DNA from: an uncultured Blautia sp.
GTDB lineage: Bacteria > Bacillota > Clostridia > Lachnospirales > Lachnospiraceae
DNA: 16,119 nucleotides
NCBI GenBank assembly: GCA_934394595.1
Contig: CAKRRX010000054.1
Span: forward strand, 1-16,119
Reading direction: 5' to 3'
In this document: positions 7,342 to 14,628 of the stretch, in pieces
Layout of the letters: every line of letters begins with the position of its first letter
How positions within the stretch are numbered: the first letter of the stretch is position 1
The notes under the pieces: model-generated
Databases searched by the model: none
The model's input: only the letters and a program-made list of their open reading frames with translations
What the model was told of the DNA's origin: nothing
Position numbers and translations under genes: made by a program

Positions 7342-8235
7342 ATGGCAATTTTTAAAGGCGCAGGCGTTGCAATCGTAACTCCCATGCATGAAGACGGGAA
7401 AGTGAATTATGAGAAACTGGAAGAACTGCTGGAGTACCAGATCGCGAATAGCACAGATGCCATTATCATCTGCGGCACCACAGGGGAATCATCAACTATG
7501 ACCCATGGAGAGCATCTCCAGACCATTAAGTTTGCCATTGACAAGGTGGCTGGCCGTGTACCTGTTATTGCAGGAACCGGTTCCAACTGCACAGAGACTG
7601 CGATCATGATGTCTCAGGAAGCTGCTTCCTATGGTGCTGATGCACTTCTGATCGTAACACCGTATTACAATAAAGCCACTCAGAAAGGACTTATCCGTCA
7701 TTATACACAGATCGCAGAGTCTGTTCCGCAGACTCCGATCATCATGTACAATGTGCCAAGCCGTACCGGCTGTAATCTGCAGCCAGCTACAGTGGCTGCT
7801 CTTGTGAAGAATGTGAAGAATATTGTGGGAATCAAGGCAGCAAGCGGTGATCTTTCCCAGATTGCAAAAATGATGTCCCTGACAGAAGGCAATATTGAGC
7901 TGTATTCCGGAAATGATGATCAGGTATTGCCGATTCTTTCCCTTGGCGGCCTCGGGGTTATTTCTGTATTATCCAATGTAGCACCGAAAAAGACTCACGA
8001 CATGGTAATGAACTTCCTTGAGGGAAATCTGGCAGAAGCTGCCAAATTGCAGCTTGAGGCGATTCCGCTGATCAATGCGCTGTTCTGTGAGGTCAATCCG
8101 ATCCCGGTAAAGACAGCTCTGAACCTTATGGGCTGGAATGTGGGACCTCTTCGTATGCCGCTTTGCGAGATGGAGCCGGAGAATGAGGCGAAGCTTGCAA
8201 AAGCCCTTACAGACTACGGAATCAAGCTTGCATAA
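7342..8235 (+). CDS. dapA: 4-hydroxy-tetrahydrodipicolinate synthase
   Basis: DapA condenses pyruvate with aspartate-4-semialdehyde to 4-hydroxy-tetrahydrodipicolinate, the first committed step of diaminopimelate and lysine synthesis in the cytosol. The 297-residue protein is a normal-length TIM barrel. The active site is intact: CGTTGESSTM with Thr46/Thr47, YNVPSRTG with Tyr136, and the Schiff-base lysine in VGIKAASGD (Lys165). GGAGG lies just before the ATG, 15 bp after the CobO-like gene. dapB follows after 18 bp and performs the next step, so the pair is functionally and transcriptionally linked. Confidence 0.97.
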   Translation: MAIFKGAGVAIVTPMHEDGKVNYEKLEELLEYQIANSTDAIIICGTTGESSTMTHGEHLQTIKFAIDKVAGRVPVIAGTGSNCTETAIMMSQEAASYGADALLIVTPYYNKATQKGLIRHYTQIAESVPQTPIIMYNVPSRTGCNLQPATVAALVKNVKNIVGIKAASGDLSQIAKMMSLTEGNIELYSGNDDQVLPILSLGGLGVISVLSNVAPKKTHDMVMNFLEGNLAEAAKLQLEAIPLINALFCEVNPIPVKTALNLMGWNVGPLRMPLCEMEPENEAKLAKALTDYGIKLA

Positions 8236-8253
8236 GAAAGGAAGGAAACACAA

Positions 8254-9012
8254 ATGGTAAGAATTATCATGCACGGCTGCAATGGACATATGGGTCAGGT
8301 GATCTCCGGTCTTGTAGAGAAGGATCCGGATGCGCAGATCGTAGCCGGAATCGACATTGCAGACCAGGGGAAGAACAGCTATCCGGTTTTTACAGATATC
8401 GATCAGTGCCAGGTTATGGCAGATGCAGTAATTGATTTTTCTTCTCCGAAGGCTTTTGATAAGCTGATGGATTACTGTGAGAAAAGAGAGCTTCCGGTTG
8501 TCCTTTGTACTACCGGTTTAAGTGAGGAGCAGCTTGCAAGAGTGGAAGAAAGTGCAAAGAAAATTGCAGTTCTGAAATCTGCCAATATGTCCCTTGGTAT
8601 CAATACCCTTCTGAAGCTTCTTCAGGACGCTGCCAAGGTCCTGGCAGGCGCTGGTTTTGATATGGAGATCGTGGAGAAGCACCACAAGCTGAAACTGGAT
8701 GCACCAAGCGGAACTGCCCTTGCTCTTGCAGACAGCCTGAATGAGGCAATGGATGGCCAGTATCACTATGTATATGACCGCAGCCAGAGAAGAGAGCAGC
8801 GTGACGCCAAAGAGATCGGTATTTCCGCAGTGCGAGGCGGTACGATCGTAGGCGAGCACGAGGTAATCTTTGCAGGCCCGGATGAAGTGATCGAATTTAA
8901 GCATACCGCATATTCCAAGGCTGTTTTTGGCAAAGGTGCAGTGGAAGCTGCCAAGTTCCTTTCCGGAAAGCCAGCTGGCAGATACGACATGAGCAATGTG
9001 ATCGAAGGCTGA
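8254..9012 (+). CDS. dapB: 4-hydroxy-tetrahydrodipicolinate reductase
   Basis: DapB reduces 4-hydroxy-tetrahydrodipicolinate with NAD(P)H to tetrahydrodipicolinate, directly after DapA. The 252-residue protein shows the Rossmann motif GCNGHMG (8-14). The substrate-binding and catalytic block EKHHKLKLDAPSGTA contains His143/His144 and Lys147, which align with the E. coli catalytic His159 and Lys163. The C-terminal RGGTIVGEHEV and FGKGAVEAAKFL segments are also typical. AAGGAAGG lies about 9 nt before the start. It is the last gene of the cobO-dapA-dapB group, and an intrinsic terminator follows at 9109-9143. Confidence 0.97.
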   Translation: MVRIIMHGCNGHMGQVISGLVEKDPDAQIVAGIDIADQGKNSYPVFTDIDQCQVMADAVIDFSSPKAFDKLMDYCEKRELPVVLCTTGLSEEQLARVEESAKKIAVLKSANMSLGINTLLKLLQDAAKVLAGAGFDMEIVEKHHKLKLDAPSGTALALADSLNEAMDGQYHYVYDRSQRREQRDAKEIGISAVRGGTIVGEHEVIFAGPDEVIEFKHTAYSKAVFGKGAVEAAKFLSGKPAGRYDMSNVIEG

Positions 9013-9064
9013 GAAATATACAAAAAAAGTAAAAACTATGCAAAAAAATTGTGAAAATTTGGGA

Positions 9065-9093
9065 TTTACAGATGGAAATCTGTTTGCTATAAT
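9065..9093 (+). promoter_or_regulatory. Near-consensus promoter with upstream A-tracts, after dapB
   Basis: TTTACA (9065-9070) and a perfect TATAAT (9088-9093) stand 17 bases apart. The region just upstream holds A-tracts at 9022-9028, 9031-9035, 9042-9048 and 9054-9057, spaced roughly one helical turn apart, which resembles an UP element or intrinsically bent DNA. The predicted start is near 9100, directly in front of the terminator at 9109-9143. This is the best promoter by sequence upstream of the ABC importer operon. Confidence 0.75.
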
Positions 9094-9108
9094 TCACCCA
9101 TAAGTTGC

Positions 9109-9143
9109 AAAGGAGCAAACTACTAAGTGGTTTGCTCCTTTTT
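9109..9143 (+). terminator. Strong intrinsic terminator after dapB / in the importer leader
   Basis: AAAGGAGCAAAC (9109-9120) pairs perfectly with GTTTGCTCCTTT (9130-9141) around a 9-nt loop and is followed by more T. It can end the dapB transcript. Because it also lies about 10-45 nt past the start predicted for the promoter at 9065-9093, it would limit that promoter to a transcript of about 44 nt unless read through. Confidence 0.85.
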
Positions 9144-9150
9144 GACGTTA

Positions 9151-9219
9151 GAGCGTGTTTGGAAAATCATTCCAACAATCTGCACGCCCCACTTTGTGGG
9201 GGATTTTTCAGACAGGCTC
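9151..9219. repeat. 69-bp inverted-repeat element, copy 1
   Basis: The left arm GAGCGTGTTTGGAAAATC (9151-9168) is an imperfect inverted match (15 of 18) to the right arm GATTTTTCAGACAGGCTC (9202-9219). Between them sits a perfect small hairpin CCCCAC-TTT-GTGGGG (9187-9201). The arm sequence recurs in copy 2 at 15140-15196, so this looks like a member of a dispersed intergenic repeat family (MITE- or REP-like). It contains no coding capacity. Confidence 0.7.
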
Positions 9220-9254
9220 CGGAGCATATTTTCAGAATATGTTGACACATGCAG

Positions 9255-9284
9255 AAAGGGCTGCCACTAAGGCGGTCCTTTTTT
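9255..9284 (+). terminator. Second terminator-like hairpin in the ABC importer leader
   Basis: AAAGGGCTGCC (9255-9265) pairs with GGCGGTCCTTT (9271-9281) around ACTAA with two wobble pairs, and the stem runs into further T (to 9284). Only 42 nt separate it from the start codon at 9327 and I see no promoter in that space. Transcription of the importer therefore probably passes through this hairpin, as in leader attenuation. I do not see T-box, SAM, lysine or other known riboswitch landmarks next to it. Confidence 0.6.
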
Positions 9285-9326
9285 GCATAAAAAATTCTTG
9301 TCAGAGTTCAGAGAGGAGAAAAATCT

Positions 9327-10190
9327 ATGAGAAAAACAACAAAAGCAATGGCTCTTATTACAGCAGCATCTATGATCATGACAGCATTTACTCCTGTATA
9401 TGCAGAAAGTACAGAAAACACAGATACCTCTGAGGAGGCAGCTGTAGACTGGGAAAACGGTGAAAATATCAAGGCCATCAAGGAAAAAGGTGTGATCACA
9501 GTAGCAACCGGAACTTATGTGCCGTTTGAATACCGGGATGATGATGACAATATCGTAGGTTTTGACATTGATCTGGCACAGTATATTGCAGACAAGCTTG
9601 GTGTGGACATGGAAGTGACAGATATGGAATTTCAGTCCATTGTGCCATCCATCCAGAATGGCGAGTATGATTTTTCTATCGCTGCAATGTATAAAACTGA
9701 CGAGAGATGCGAAGTGGTAGATATGTCTAAATCCTACTGTGACAGTGGTATGATCCTTGCAGTAAAAGAGGATTCTGAGTATGCAGATACAGTCAAAAGC
9801 CTTGCTGACTGTGATGGATTAAAGGTAGCTGTAAAAGAGGGAGCAACCTCATACAATGTTGCACAGAGCTTCCTGGATGAAAATCCGAATGTATCTTACG
9901 AAATTGTTCAGTACAAAGATACCGTAGGCTGTGTTTCCGATCTGCTTGCAGGACGTGTGGATGTAGTGGTAAATGACCTCCTGAATCAGAAGATCCTTTC
10001 CCAGGAGTATGAGGGAACCAAAATCGTATGTGATCCATTTACCCATGCAGAAAATGCGATCGCAGTACAGAAAGGAAAAGAGGATCTGCTTGCCTTTATC
10101 AATGAATGTATCGACGATTATTATGAAGATGGCACATATGATGAGCTGTGGGCAAAATGGATCGACACCTCTGATTCAGAAGAAGAGTAA
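9327..10190 (+). CDS. Amino-acid ABC transporter substrate-binding protein (SBP family 3)
   Basis: This 287-residue exported protein should capture a polar amino acid or related small molecule and deliver it to the permease encoded next. Residues 1-26 form a signal peptide (basic RKTTK, hydrophobic core, VYA cleavage site before Glu27). The mature part has the family-3 pattern: GVITVATGTYVPFEYRD, IVGFDIDLAQYIADKLG, IPSIQNG-like VPSIQNGEYDFSIAAM, and GRVDVVVNDLL. No lipobox cysteine is present, although binding proteins of Gram-positive bacteria are usually lipid-anchored. The C-terminus is very acidic. GAGGAG precedes the ATG. A 66-bp gap with a small TTCAC/GTGAA hairpin and a repeated GTAACGGG separates it from the permease. 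The ligand is unknown; downstream genes suggest an N-acyl or D-amino acid or a small peptide. Confidence 0.92.
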   Translation: MRKTTKAMALITAASMIMTAFTPVYAESTENTDTSEEAAVDWENGENIKAIKEKGVITVATGTYVPFEYRDDDDNIVGFDIDLAQYIADKLGVDMEVTDMEFQSIVPSIQNGEYDFSIAAMYKTDERCEVVDMSKSYCDSGMILAVKEDSEYADTVKSLADCDGLKVAVKEGATSYNVAQSFLDENPNVSYEIVQYKDTVGCVSDLLAGRVDVVVNDLLNQKILSQEYEGTKIVCDPFTHAENAIAVQKGKEDLLAFINECIDDYYEDGTYDELWAKWIDTSDSEEE

Positions 10191-10256
10191 TAGTTGCTTT
10201 TCACGAAGTGAACAGTAACGGGGAATATTCATTACACTGGTAACGGGAGAAGAAGT

Positions 10257-10907
10257 ATGGTAACATTAAAATGGTCACTTGTATTTGACAAAATGTCGTC
10301 ACTGCTCCATGGATGTGCAGTGACATTGGAAATTTCAATCCTGACACTGATATTCGGTACGATCCTTGGCGTGGTTCTTGCACTGATGCGAGACAGTAAG
10401 GTGAAGCTGCTGGCAAGGCTGTCACAGCTTTATATCTGGATCTGGCGTGGAACGCCTCTTATGGTACAGGCGTTTCTGATCTATTTTGGTCTGCCAAATC
10501 TGGGAATTACATTTAGTGCAATGACAGCTGGCGTGTTGTCTATGTCATTGAACACAGGCGCTTATATTGCTGAAATCGTACGCTCCGGTATCCATGCCAT
10601 TGATCCGGGACAGCGTGAGGCTGCCAAGGCCCTGGGAATGCCCTGGCATCTGGAAATGCTCCGGATCGTGGCACCTCAGGCGACCAAGATCTGTATTCTT
10701 CCCCTGGTTAACCAGTTTATTGCAACCATCAAAAATACCTCTATCTTGTCAGCCATCACACTGACGGAGCTTACCAGAGAGGGAACCCTGATCGCCTATA
10801 ACTCTTTCCATTATTTTGAGCCGTACATCGCAGTTGCGGTACTGTATCTGATCCTGACAACTGTATTTACAGGAGTTGCGGGAGTTTTGGAAAGGAGGAT
10901 GGCATAA
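10257..10907 (+). CDS. Amino-acid ABC transporter permease (HisM/GlnP type)
   Basis: This 216-residue membrane protein forms the translocation channel of the importer. It has a typical His/Glu/Gln/Arg/opine permease layout with about five membrane helices, WRGTPLMVQAFLIYFGLP near residues 63-80, and the cytoplasmic EAA loop beginning at Glu121 (EAAKALGMPW...). That loop docks onto the ATPase. The length is normal. Only one permease gene is present, so the channel is probably a homodimer. Its stop overlaps the ATPase start by one base (TAATG), so the two are translationally coupled. GGGAGAAG lies before the ATG. Confidence 0.95.
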   Translation: MVTLKWSLVFDKMSSLLHGCAVTLEISILTLIFGTILGVVLALMRDSKVKLLARLSQLYIWIWRGTPLMVQAFLIYFGLPNLGITFSAMTAGVLSMSLNTGAYIAEIVRSGIHAIDPGQREAAKALGMPWHLEMLRIVAPQATKICILPLVNQFIATIKNTSILSAITLTELTREGTLIAYNSFHYFEPYIAVAVLYLILTTVFTGVAGVLERRMA

Positions 10908-11647
10908 TGGCAGAAGAAGCGATCTTAAGCGTAAAAAATATCAGCAAATGCTTCGGAGACCTGGAAGTATTAAAAGGAATCAGCTTTGACATTCATAAGG
11001 GAGAGAAAATCGCAATTCTGGGGCCAAGCGGTTCCGGAAAATCCACGATCCTGCGCTGCATCAATCAGCTGGAGACCTACGACCGGGGTGAAATCGATTA
11101 TATGGGAAAACCGGTGAATTCAGGACATGCTCTTCATGAGCTGAGACAGCATATCGGAATGGTTTTTCAGAGATTTAATGTATTTACCCATATGAGTGTT
11201 CTGCAAAATGTGATCGAGGCTCCGGTACATGTGAAAAAGGTTCCCAAGCAGGAAGCAGTTGCACGGGCAAAGGAGCTTCTGAAAATGGTAGGCCTGGAGG
11301 GCAGAGAAGATGCCATGGCAAAGAATCTCTCCGGTGGACAGCAGCAGAGAGTAGCTATTGCCCGGGCAATGGCTATGAATCCGGAAGTGATCCTTTTTGA
11401 TGAGCCGACCAGTGCACTGGATCCGGAGCTTGTTGGAGAAGTTTTGAATGTAATCCGAAAGGTTGCAGCAGAGGGTGTATCCATGGTGATCGTTACCCAT
11501 GAGATGAATTTTGCCCGGGAAGTGGCAGACCGTATCCTGTTTATGGAGGATGGCGTGATCGTGGAAGATGCACCGCCGGAAGAATTTTTTGAACATCCGA
11601 AGAACGAGCGAATCCGTCAGTTTATCAGGAAAGTGGAAGAAAGGTAA
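10907..11647 (+). CDS. Amino-acid ABC transporter ATP-binding protein (GlnQ/HisP type)
   Basis: This 246-residue cytosolic ATPase powers the importer. All nucleotide-binding motifs are intact: Walker A GPSGSGKST (39-47), Q-loop in GMVFQRFNVF, ABC signature LSGGQQQRV (141-149), Walker B VILFDEPTSALDPE (Asp165, catalytic Glu166), and the switch histidine in VIVTHEM. The polar amino-acid subfamily is indicated by FNVFTHMSVLQNV and by the RIRQFI tail. The start overlaps the permease stop. The next gene begins 7 bp after its stop, which ties a deacylase to the transporter in one operon. Confidence 0.97.
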   Translation: MAEEAILSVKNISKCFGDLEVLKGISFDIHKGEKIAILGPSGSGKSTILRCINQLETYDRGEIDYMGKPVNSGHALHELRQHIGMVFQRFNVFTHMSVLQNVIEAPVHVKKVPKQEAVARAKELLKMVGLEGREDAMAKNLSGGQQQRVAIARAMAMNPEVILFDEPTSALDPELVGEVLNVIRKVAAEGVSMVIVTHEMNFAREVADRILFMEDGVIVEDAPPEEFFEHPKNERIRQFIRKVEER

Positions 11648-11654
11648 TGGTAAG

Positions 11655-13277
11655 ATGGATCTGATCATAAAAAATGGATGGATCGTAAATGGCAAAAAGG
11701 AAAAGCCATTTAATGGAGATCTTGTAATAAAAGATGGAATAATAGAGGAAATCGGGGCCTGTATCCAGGTCCCGGAAAACTTTCCAAAAGAGTGTATCCT
11801 GGATGCAGCCGGTGGTTATGTAACCCCCGGTTTTATTGATATTCATAGGCACGGAGACTGGAAAGCCTTTGGAAACGGAGATGATGAGCTTCTGAACCGG
11901 CAGGGGCTGACTTCTGTGGTAAACGGAAACTGTGGACTTTCCGTGGCACCGGCAGGGACGGAGCATGGAAAAGAGATAGCCGGATTTTTAAGCAGCGTGA
12001 CAGGTGATTTTCCATCTGATCTGTCTGCAAAGCCAGACTGGACTTCAGTTATGGAATCTATGGAAAGCTACATGTCTGCACTAAAAAAAGAAAAGCGTAG
12101 TGTGCACACAGGAATGTTGGCCGGAAATGGCACCATCCGAGCCTGTGTAAAAGGCTATGCACCGGGAAAACTGACTATTTCAGAGGCAAAAAAGGTATGG
12201 AACACGCTGGAAAGTTCTCTGAAAGCCGGTGCCCTTGGGGTGAGTCTTGGAATTGCCTATGCACCGGAATTTGAGTATGATACAGAAGGCCTGATACAGG
12301 CGCTGCAGCCCTTGAAAGGAACAGGAATTCCCATTACTACTCATATTCGAAATGAGGGGGATGGAATACTGCCTGCATTAAAAGAAGTGATCGCAGTTGC
12401 AAAGGAACTTCAGATTCCCCTGCATGTAAGCCATCTGAAATGTATCGGACAGAAAAACTGGGGGGATACCCCGAGAAAGATTCTGAGGCTTTTTGACCAG
12501 GCAGCAGAGCAGGGGGTAAAAGTTGACTTTGATCTGTACCCCTATCTTACAGGCTCCACCCAGCTGGTGCATCTGCTTCCACCACAATTTCAGGAGGGCG
12601 GCACAGAAGCCATCTGCACACGTCTGGCAGATAAGAACTGCAGAAAAGAGATCACGGAAGTGTTGAGACAACCCTCGGATGTTTTTGAGAATATTGTGGA
12701 ACTGGCAGGTTTTGAGCGGATTTATGCAAGTACTTTGCATACACAGGAATACAGTCGGTATGCAGGATGGTCTATTGCTGATATTGCCAGGGCGCTGGGG
12801 CAGGATCCTTATGAGACCTTGTATGATATTTTGCTTGAGGAGAGGTGTCAGGTTACCATGCTGGATACCATTGCATCTGAAGAAGACATGCTCTATTTTC
12901 TGAAAGATGACAGGGCGAATCTTATCTCTGATGCCATATATCCGGCTGGTGGAAAATATCATCCAAGAGTGTATGGGGCATTTCCAAAGCTGCTTACAGA
13001 CTATGTGAGGGAAAGAAAAATCTTTTCTATAGAAGATGCGGTATACAAAATGACAGCACGTCCGGCTTCGGTGCTGGGGCTTCACAGCGGAATCCTGGAA
13101 AAGGGAATGCCTGCAGATGTGAACGTATTTCATCTGGAAAATCTGCAGGTAAATGCAGATTTTGAAAACCCGGATCAGTATTGTACAGGTTTTGACTATG
13201 TGCTTACCGGTGGAAAAGTTGCAGTGGATCACGATGTGTACCGAAATTGTAAAGCCGGGAAAGTGATGGAACGATAA
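11655..13277 (+). CDS. N-acyl-D-amino-acid deacylase (D-aminoacylase, amidohydrolase superfamily)
   Basis: This 540-residue cytosolic metalloenzyme is predicted to hydrolyse N-acyl-D-amino acids to a D-amino acid and a carboxylate. Seen in sequence: an N-terminal beta-sandwich strand LIIKNGWIVNG, the metal motif GFIDIHRHGD (His64, His66), NGNCGLS with Cys93 (a metal ligand in characterised D-aminoacylases), HIRNEGD (His230), HVSHLKCIG (His257/His260), SDAIYPAG with Asp426, and the family tail KMTARPASVLGL...G.L..GMPADVNVF. The ATG at 11655 is chosen because the motif LIIKNGWIVNG then begins at residue 3, as in relatives, and AAAGG lies upstream; an upstream in-frame start would lie inside the ATPase gene. 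It belongs to the importer operon, so its substrate is probably what the importer brings in. N-acyl specificity is a family inference. Confidence 0.88.
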   Translation: MDLIIKNGWIVNGKKEKPFNGDLVIKDGIIEEIGACIQVPENFPKECILDAAGGYVTPGFIDIHRHGDWKAFGNGDDELLNRQGLTSVVNGNCGLSVAPAGTEHGKEIAGFLSSVTGDFPSDLSAKPDWTSVMESMESYMSALKKEKRSVHTGMLAGNGTIRACVKGYAPGKLTISEAKKVWNTLESSLKAGALGVSLGIAYAPEFEYDTEGLIQALQPLKGTGIPITTHIRNEGDGILPALKEVIAVAKELQIPLHVSHLKCIGQKNWGDTPRKILRLFDQAAEQGVKVDFDLYPYLTGSTQLVHLLPPQFQEGGTEAICTRLADKNCRKEITEVLRQPSDVFENIVELAGFERIYASTLHTQEYSRYAGWSIADIARALGQDPYETLYDILLEERCQVTMLDTIASEEDMLYFLKDDRANLISDAIYPAGGKYHPRVYGAFPKLLTDYVRERKIFSIEDAVYKMTARPASVLGLHSGILEKGMPADVNVFHLENLQVNADFENPDQYCTGFDYVLTGGKVAVDHDVYRNCKAGKVMER

Positions 13278-13318
13278 TAACGGGAAAAAGCTGTTCCCAA
13301 AAGCGGCAAAGGAAAGTG

Positions 13319-13333
13319 ATGGTTGAATTATGA
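13319..13333 (+). other. Four-codon leader reading frame overlapping the M20 gene start
   Basis: ATG at 13319 with a well-placed AAAGGAA (13308-13314) encodes only Met-Val-Glu-Leu and stops at TGA 13331-13333, which overlaps the M20 gene ATG as ATGA. The ribosome binding site fits this mini-frame better than the M20 start, where it would be about 16 nt away. A TGA at 13324-13326 excludes any longer in-frame start for the M20 gene. Coupled re-initiation is plausible; it may also be chance. Confidence 0.4.
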
Positions 13334-14517
13334 AGCTTACTGAAGAAAGAAAAGAGGAAGTTCTTGCACTTTGCAGGAAGCTGATCGCAAACAGAAGCTA
13401 TTCCGGAGAGGAAGATGCGGTAGCTGGAGCGCTGAAATATTTTATGCGCCAGAAAAAGTTTGATGAGATCACTACAGATGAATATGGAAATGTGATTGGA
13501 AAGATCAAAGGCAGCAGGCAGGGATGCCATCTGCTTTTTGACGGTCATATGGACACAGTTCCGGCAGATAATAAAGAAGCATGGAAACATGATCCATTTG
13601 TGCCTGTGATAGAAGACGGAAAGCTCTATGGGAGAGGAACCTCAGATATGAAAGGTGCAGTTGCCGCATTTTTCTGTGCAGCCGCCTATTTTATGGAAGA
13701 CTATGGAAAAGAGTTTGCCGGGGAGCTTTATACAGCAGGAGTGGTACATGAGGAATGTTTTGAAGGTGTGGCTGCCAGAAGCATCAGCGAACTGGTCAAG
13801 CCGGATTATGTGGTGATCGGAGAAGCATCCGGGCTGAATATCAAGACCGGACAGAGGGGACGGGCAGAAATTGTCCTGGAAACCTTTGGCAAAGCGGCTC
13901 ATTCCGCAAATCCGGAAAAAGGGATCAATGCGGTGAAGAAAATGTGTAAGCTGATCAATGCGGTCAGTACACTTACACCTCCTGTTCATGAACGTCTGGG
14001 AAAAGGAATCCTGGAGGTGACAGATATCATTTCTTCTCCATATCCAGGAGCATCGGTAGTGCCGGAATATTGCAAAGCAACCCTGGATCGCAGGCTTCTT
14101 ACCGGGGAGACAAAGGAGAGTGTCCTTGCGCCCGTCCGGCAGGTCATTGAAGCTCTGGAAACCGAAGATCCGGATTTTCATGCAAATGCCTCTTTTTCTG
14201 TGGGAAGTGAAAAATGCTATACGGGTAAAGAAATCCAGGGAGAGCGTTTCTTTCCGGGCTGGTATTATGCGCCGGAGGAAGAATATATACAGAAAATTCT
14301 GAAACAGATACAAAAAAACGGGTATACACCAGAGCTTACCCAGTACAGCTTCTGTACAAACGGAAGCCACTACGCAGGGGAAAAGGGAATCCGGACAATC
14401 GGGCTGGGACCATCCAGGGAGGATCTGGCCCATACCGTTGATGAGTATGTGGAATTGTCACAGCTTTTTGGCGCAGTGGAGTGCTATTACGGGGTAATGG
14501 AGGCTTTACTGCTTTAG
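13330..14517 (+). CDS. M20-family metallohydrolase, YgeY-like
   Basis: This 395-residue zinc-dependent amidohydrolase/peptidase of the M20/ArgE/DapE family would cleave an amide in a small substrate such as an N-acyl amino acid or dipeptide. Metal and catalytic residues are intact: DGHMDTVP (His73, Asp75), GRGTSDMKG with bridging Asp106, HEE (base Glu141, metal Glu142), GEAS with Glu165, and AHTVDE with His368. The dimerisation domain occupies about 180-290. The C-terminal YSFCTNGSHYAGEKGI and IGLGPSRED are the signature of the YgeY subgroup, which NCBI names a selenium metabolism-linked hydrolase. No selenium or purine-catabolism genes are next to it here. It follows the deacylase by 52 bp, including a small GGGAA/TTCCC hairpin, and is probably the last gene of the importer operon. 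Confidence 0.9.
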   Translation: MKLTEERKEEVLALCRKLIANRSYSGEEDAVAGALKYFMRQKKFDEITTDEYGNVIGKIKGSRQGCHLLFDGHMDTVPADNKEAWKHDPFVPVIEDGKLYGRGTSDMKGAVAAFFCAAAYFMEDYGKEFAGELYTAGVVHEECFEGVAARSISELVKPDYVVIGEASGLNIKTGQRGRAEIVLETFGKAAHSANPEKGINAVKKMCKLINAVSTLTPPVHERLGKGILEVTDIISSPYPGASVVPEYCKATLDRRLLTGETKESVLAPVRQVIEALETEDPDFHANASFSVGSEKCYTGKEIQGERFFPGWYYAPEEEYIQKILKQIQKNGYTPELTQYSFCTNGSHYAGEKGIRTIGLGPSREDLAHTVDEYVELSQLFGAVECYYGVMEALLL

Positions 14518-14524
14518 AGCCTTT

Positions 14525-14545
14525 TTCTGGAAATTTTATCCAGAA
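14525..14545 (+). terminator. Weak hairpin after the M20 gene
   Basis: TTCTGGA (14525-14531) pairs with TCCAGAA (14539-14545) around an A/T loop, 8 bp after the stop codon. The following TAATCTT is only partly T-rich. It is a weak candidate for the end of the importer operon. Confidence 0.4.
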
Positions 14546-14628
14546 TAATCTTCCCTGATCTGTACATATTAGGAATACACGCAGCTGTTCTTGCAGCTGG
14601 CGATATTTCAGAAAAGGAGACAGATGGG

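Noticed and set aside
9242..9270. TTGACA at 9242-9247 as a promoter for the ABC importer
   Set aside because: No acceptable -10 box occurs 16-18 bases downstream, and the start would fall inside the terminator stem at 9255-9281.
9013..9326. Known riboswitch or T-box in the importer leader
   Set aside because: I looked for T-box, SAM, lysine, glycine and cobalamin landmark sequences and saw none; only hairpins with T-tails and the repeat element are supported.
12378..13232. Long antisense open frame (284 codons) opposite the deacylase gene
   Set aside because: The opposite strand encodes a protein with complete family motifs; the antisense product is rich in Cys/His/Phe and has no recognisable pattern, as expected for a shadow frame.
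13642..14433. Antisense open frame (263 codons) opposite the M20 gene
   Set aside because: The plus-strand gene has all metal ligands and a clear family; the antisense frame has no supported start or motif.
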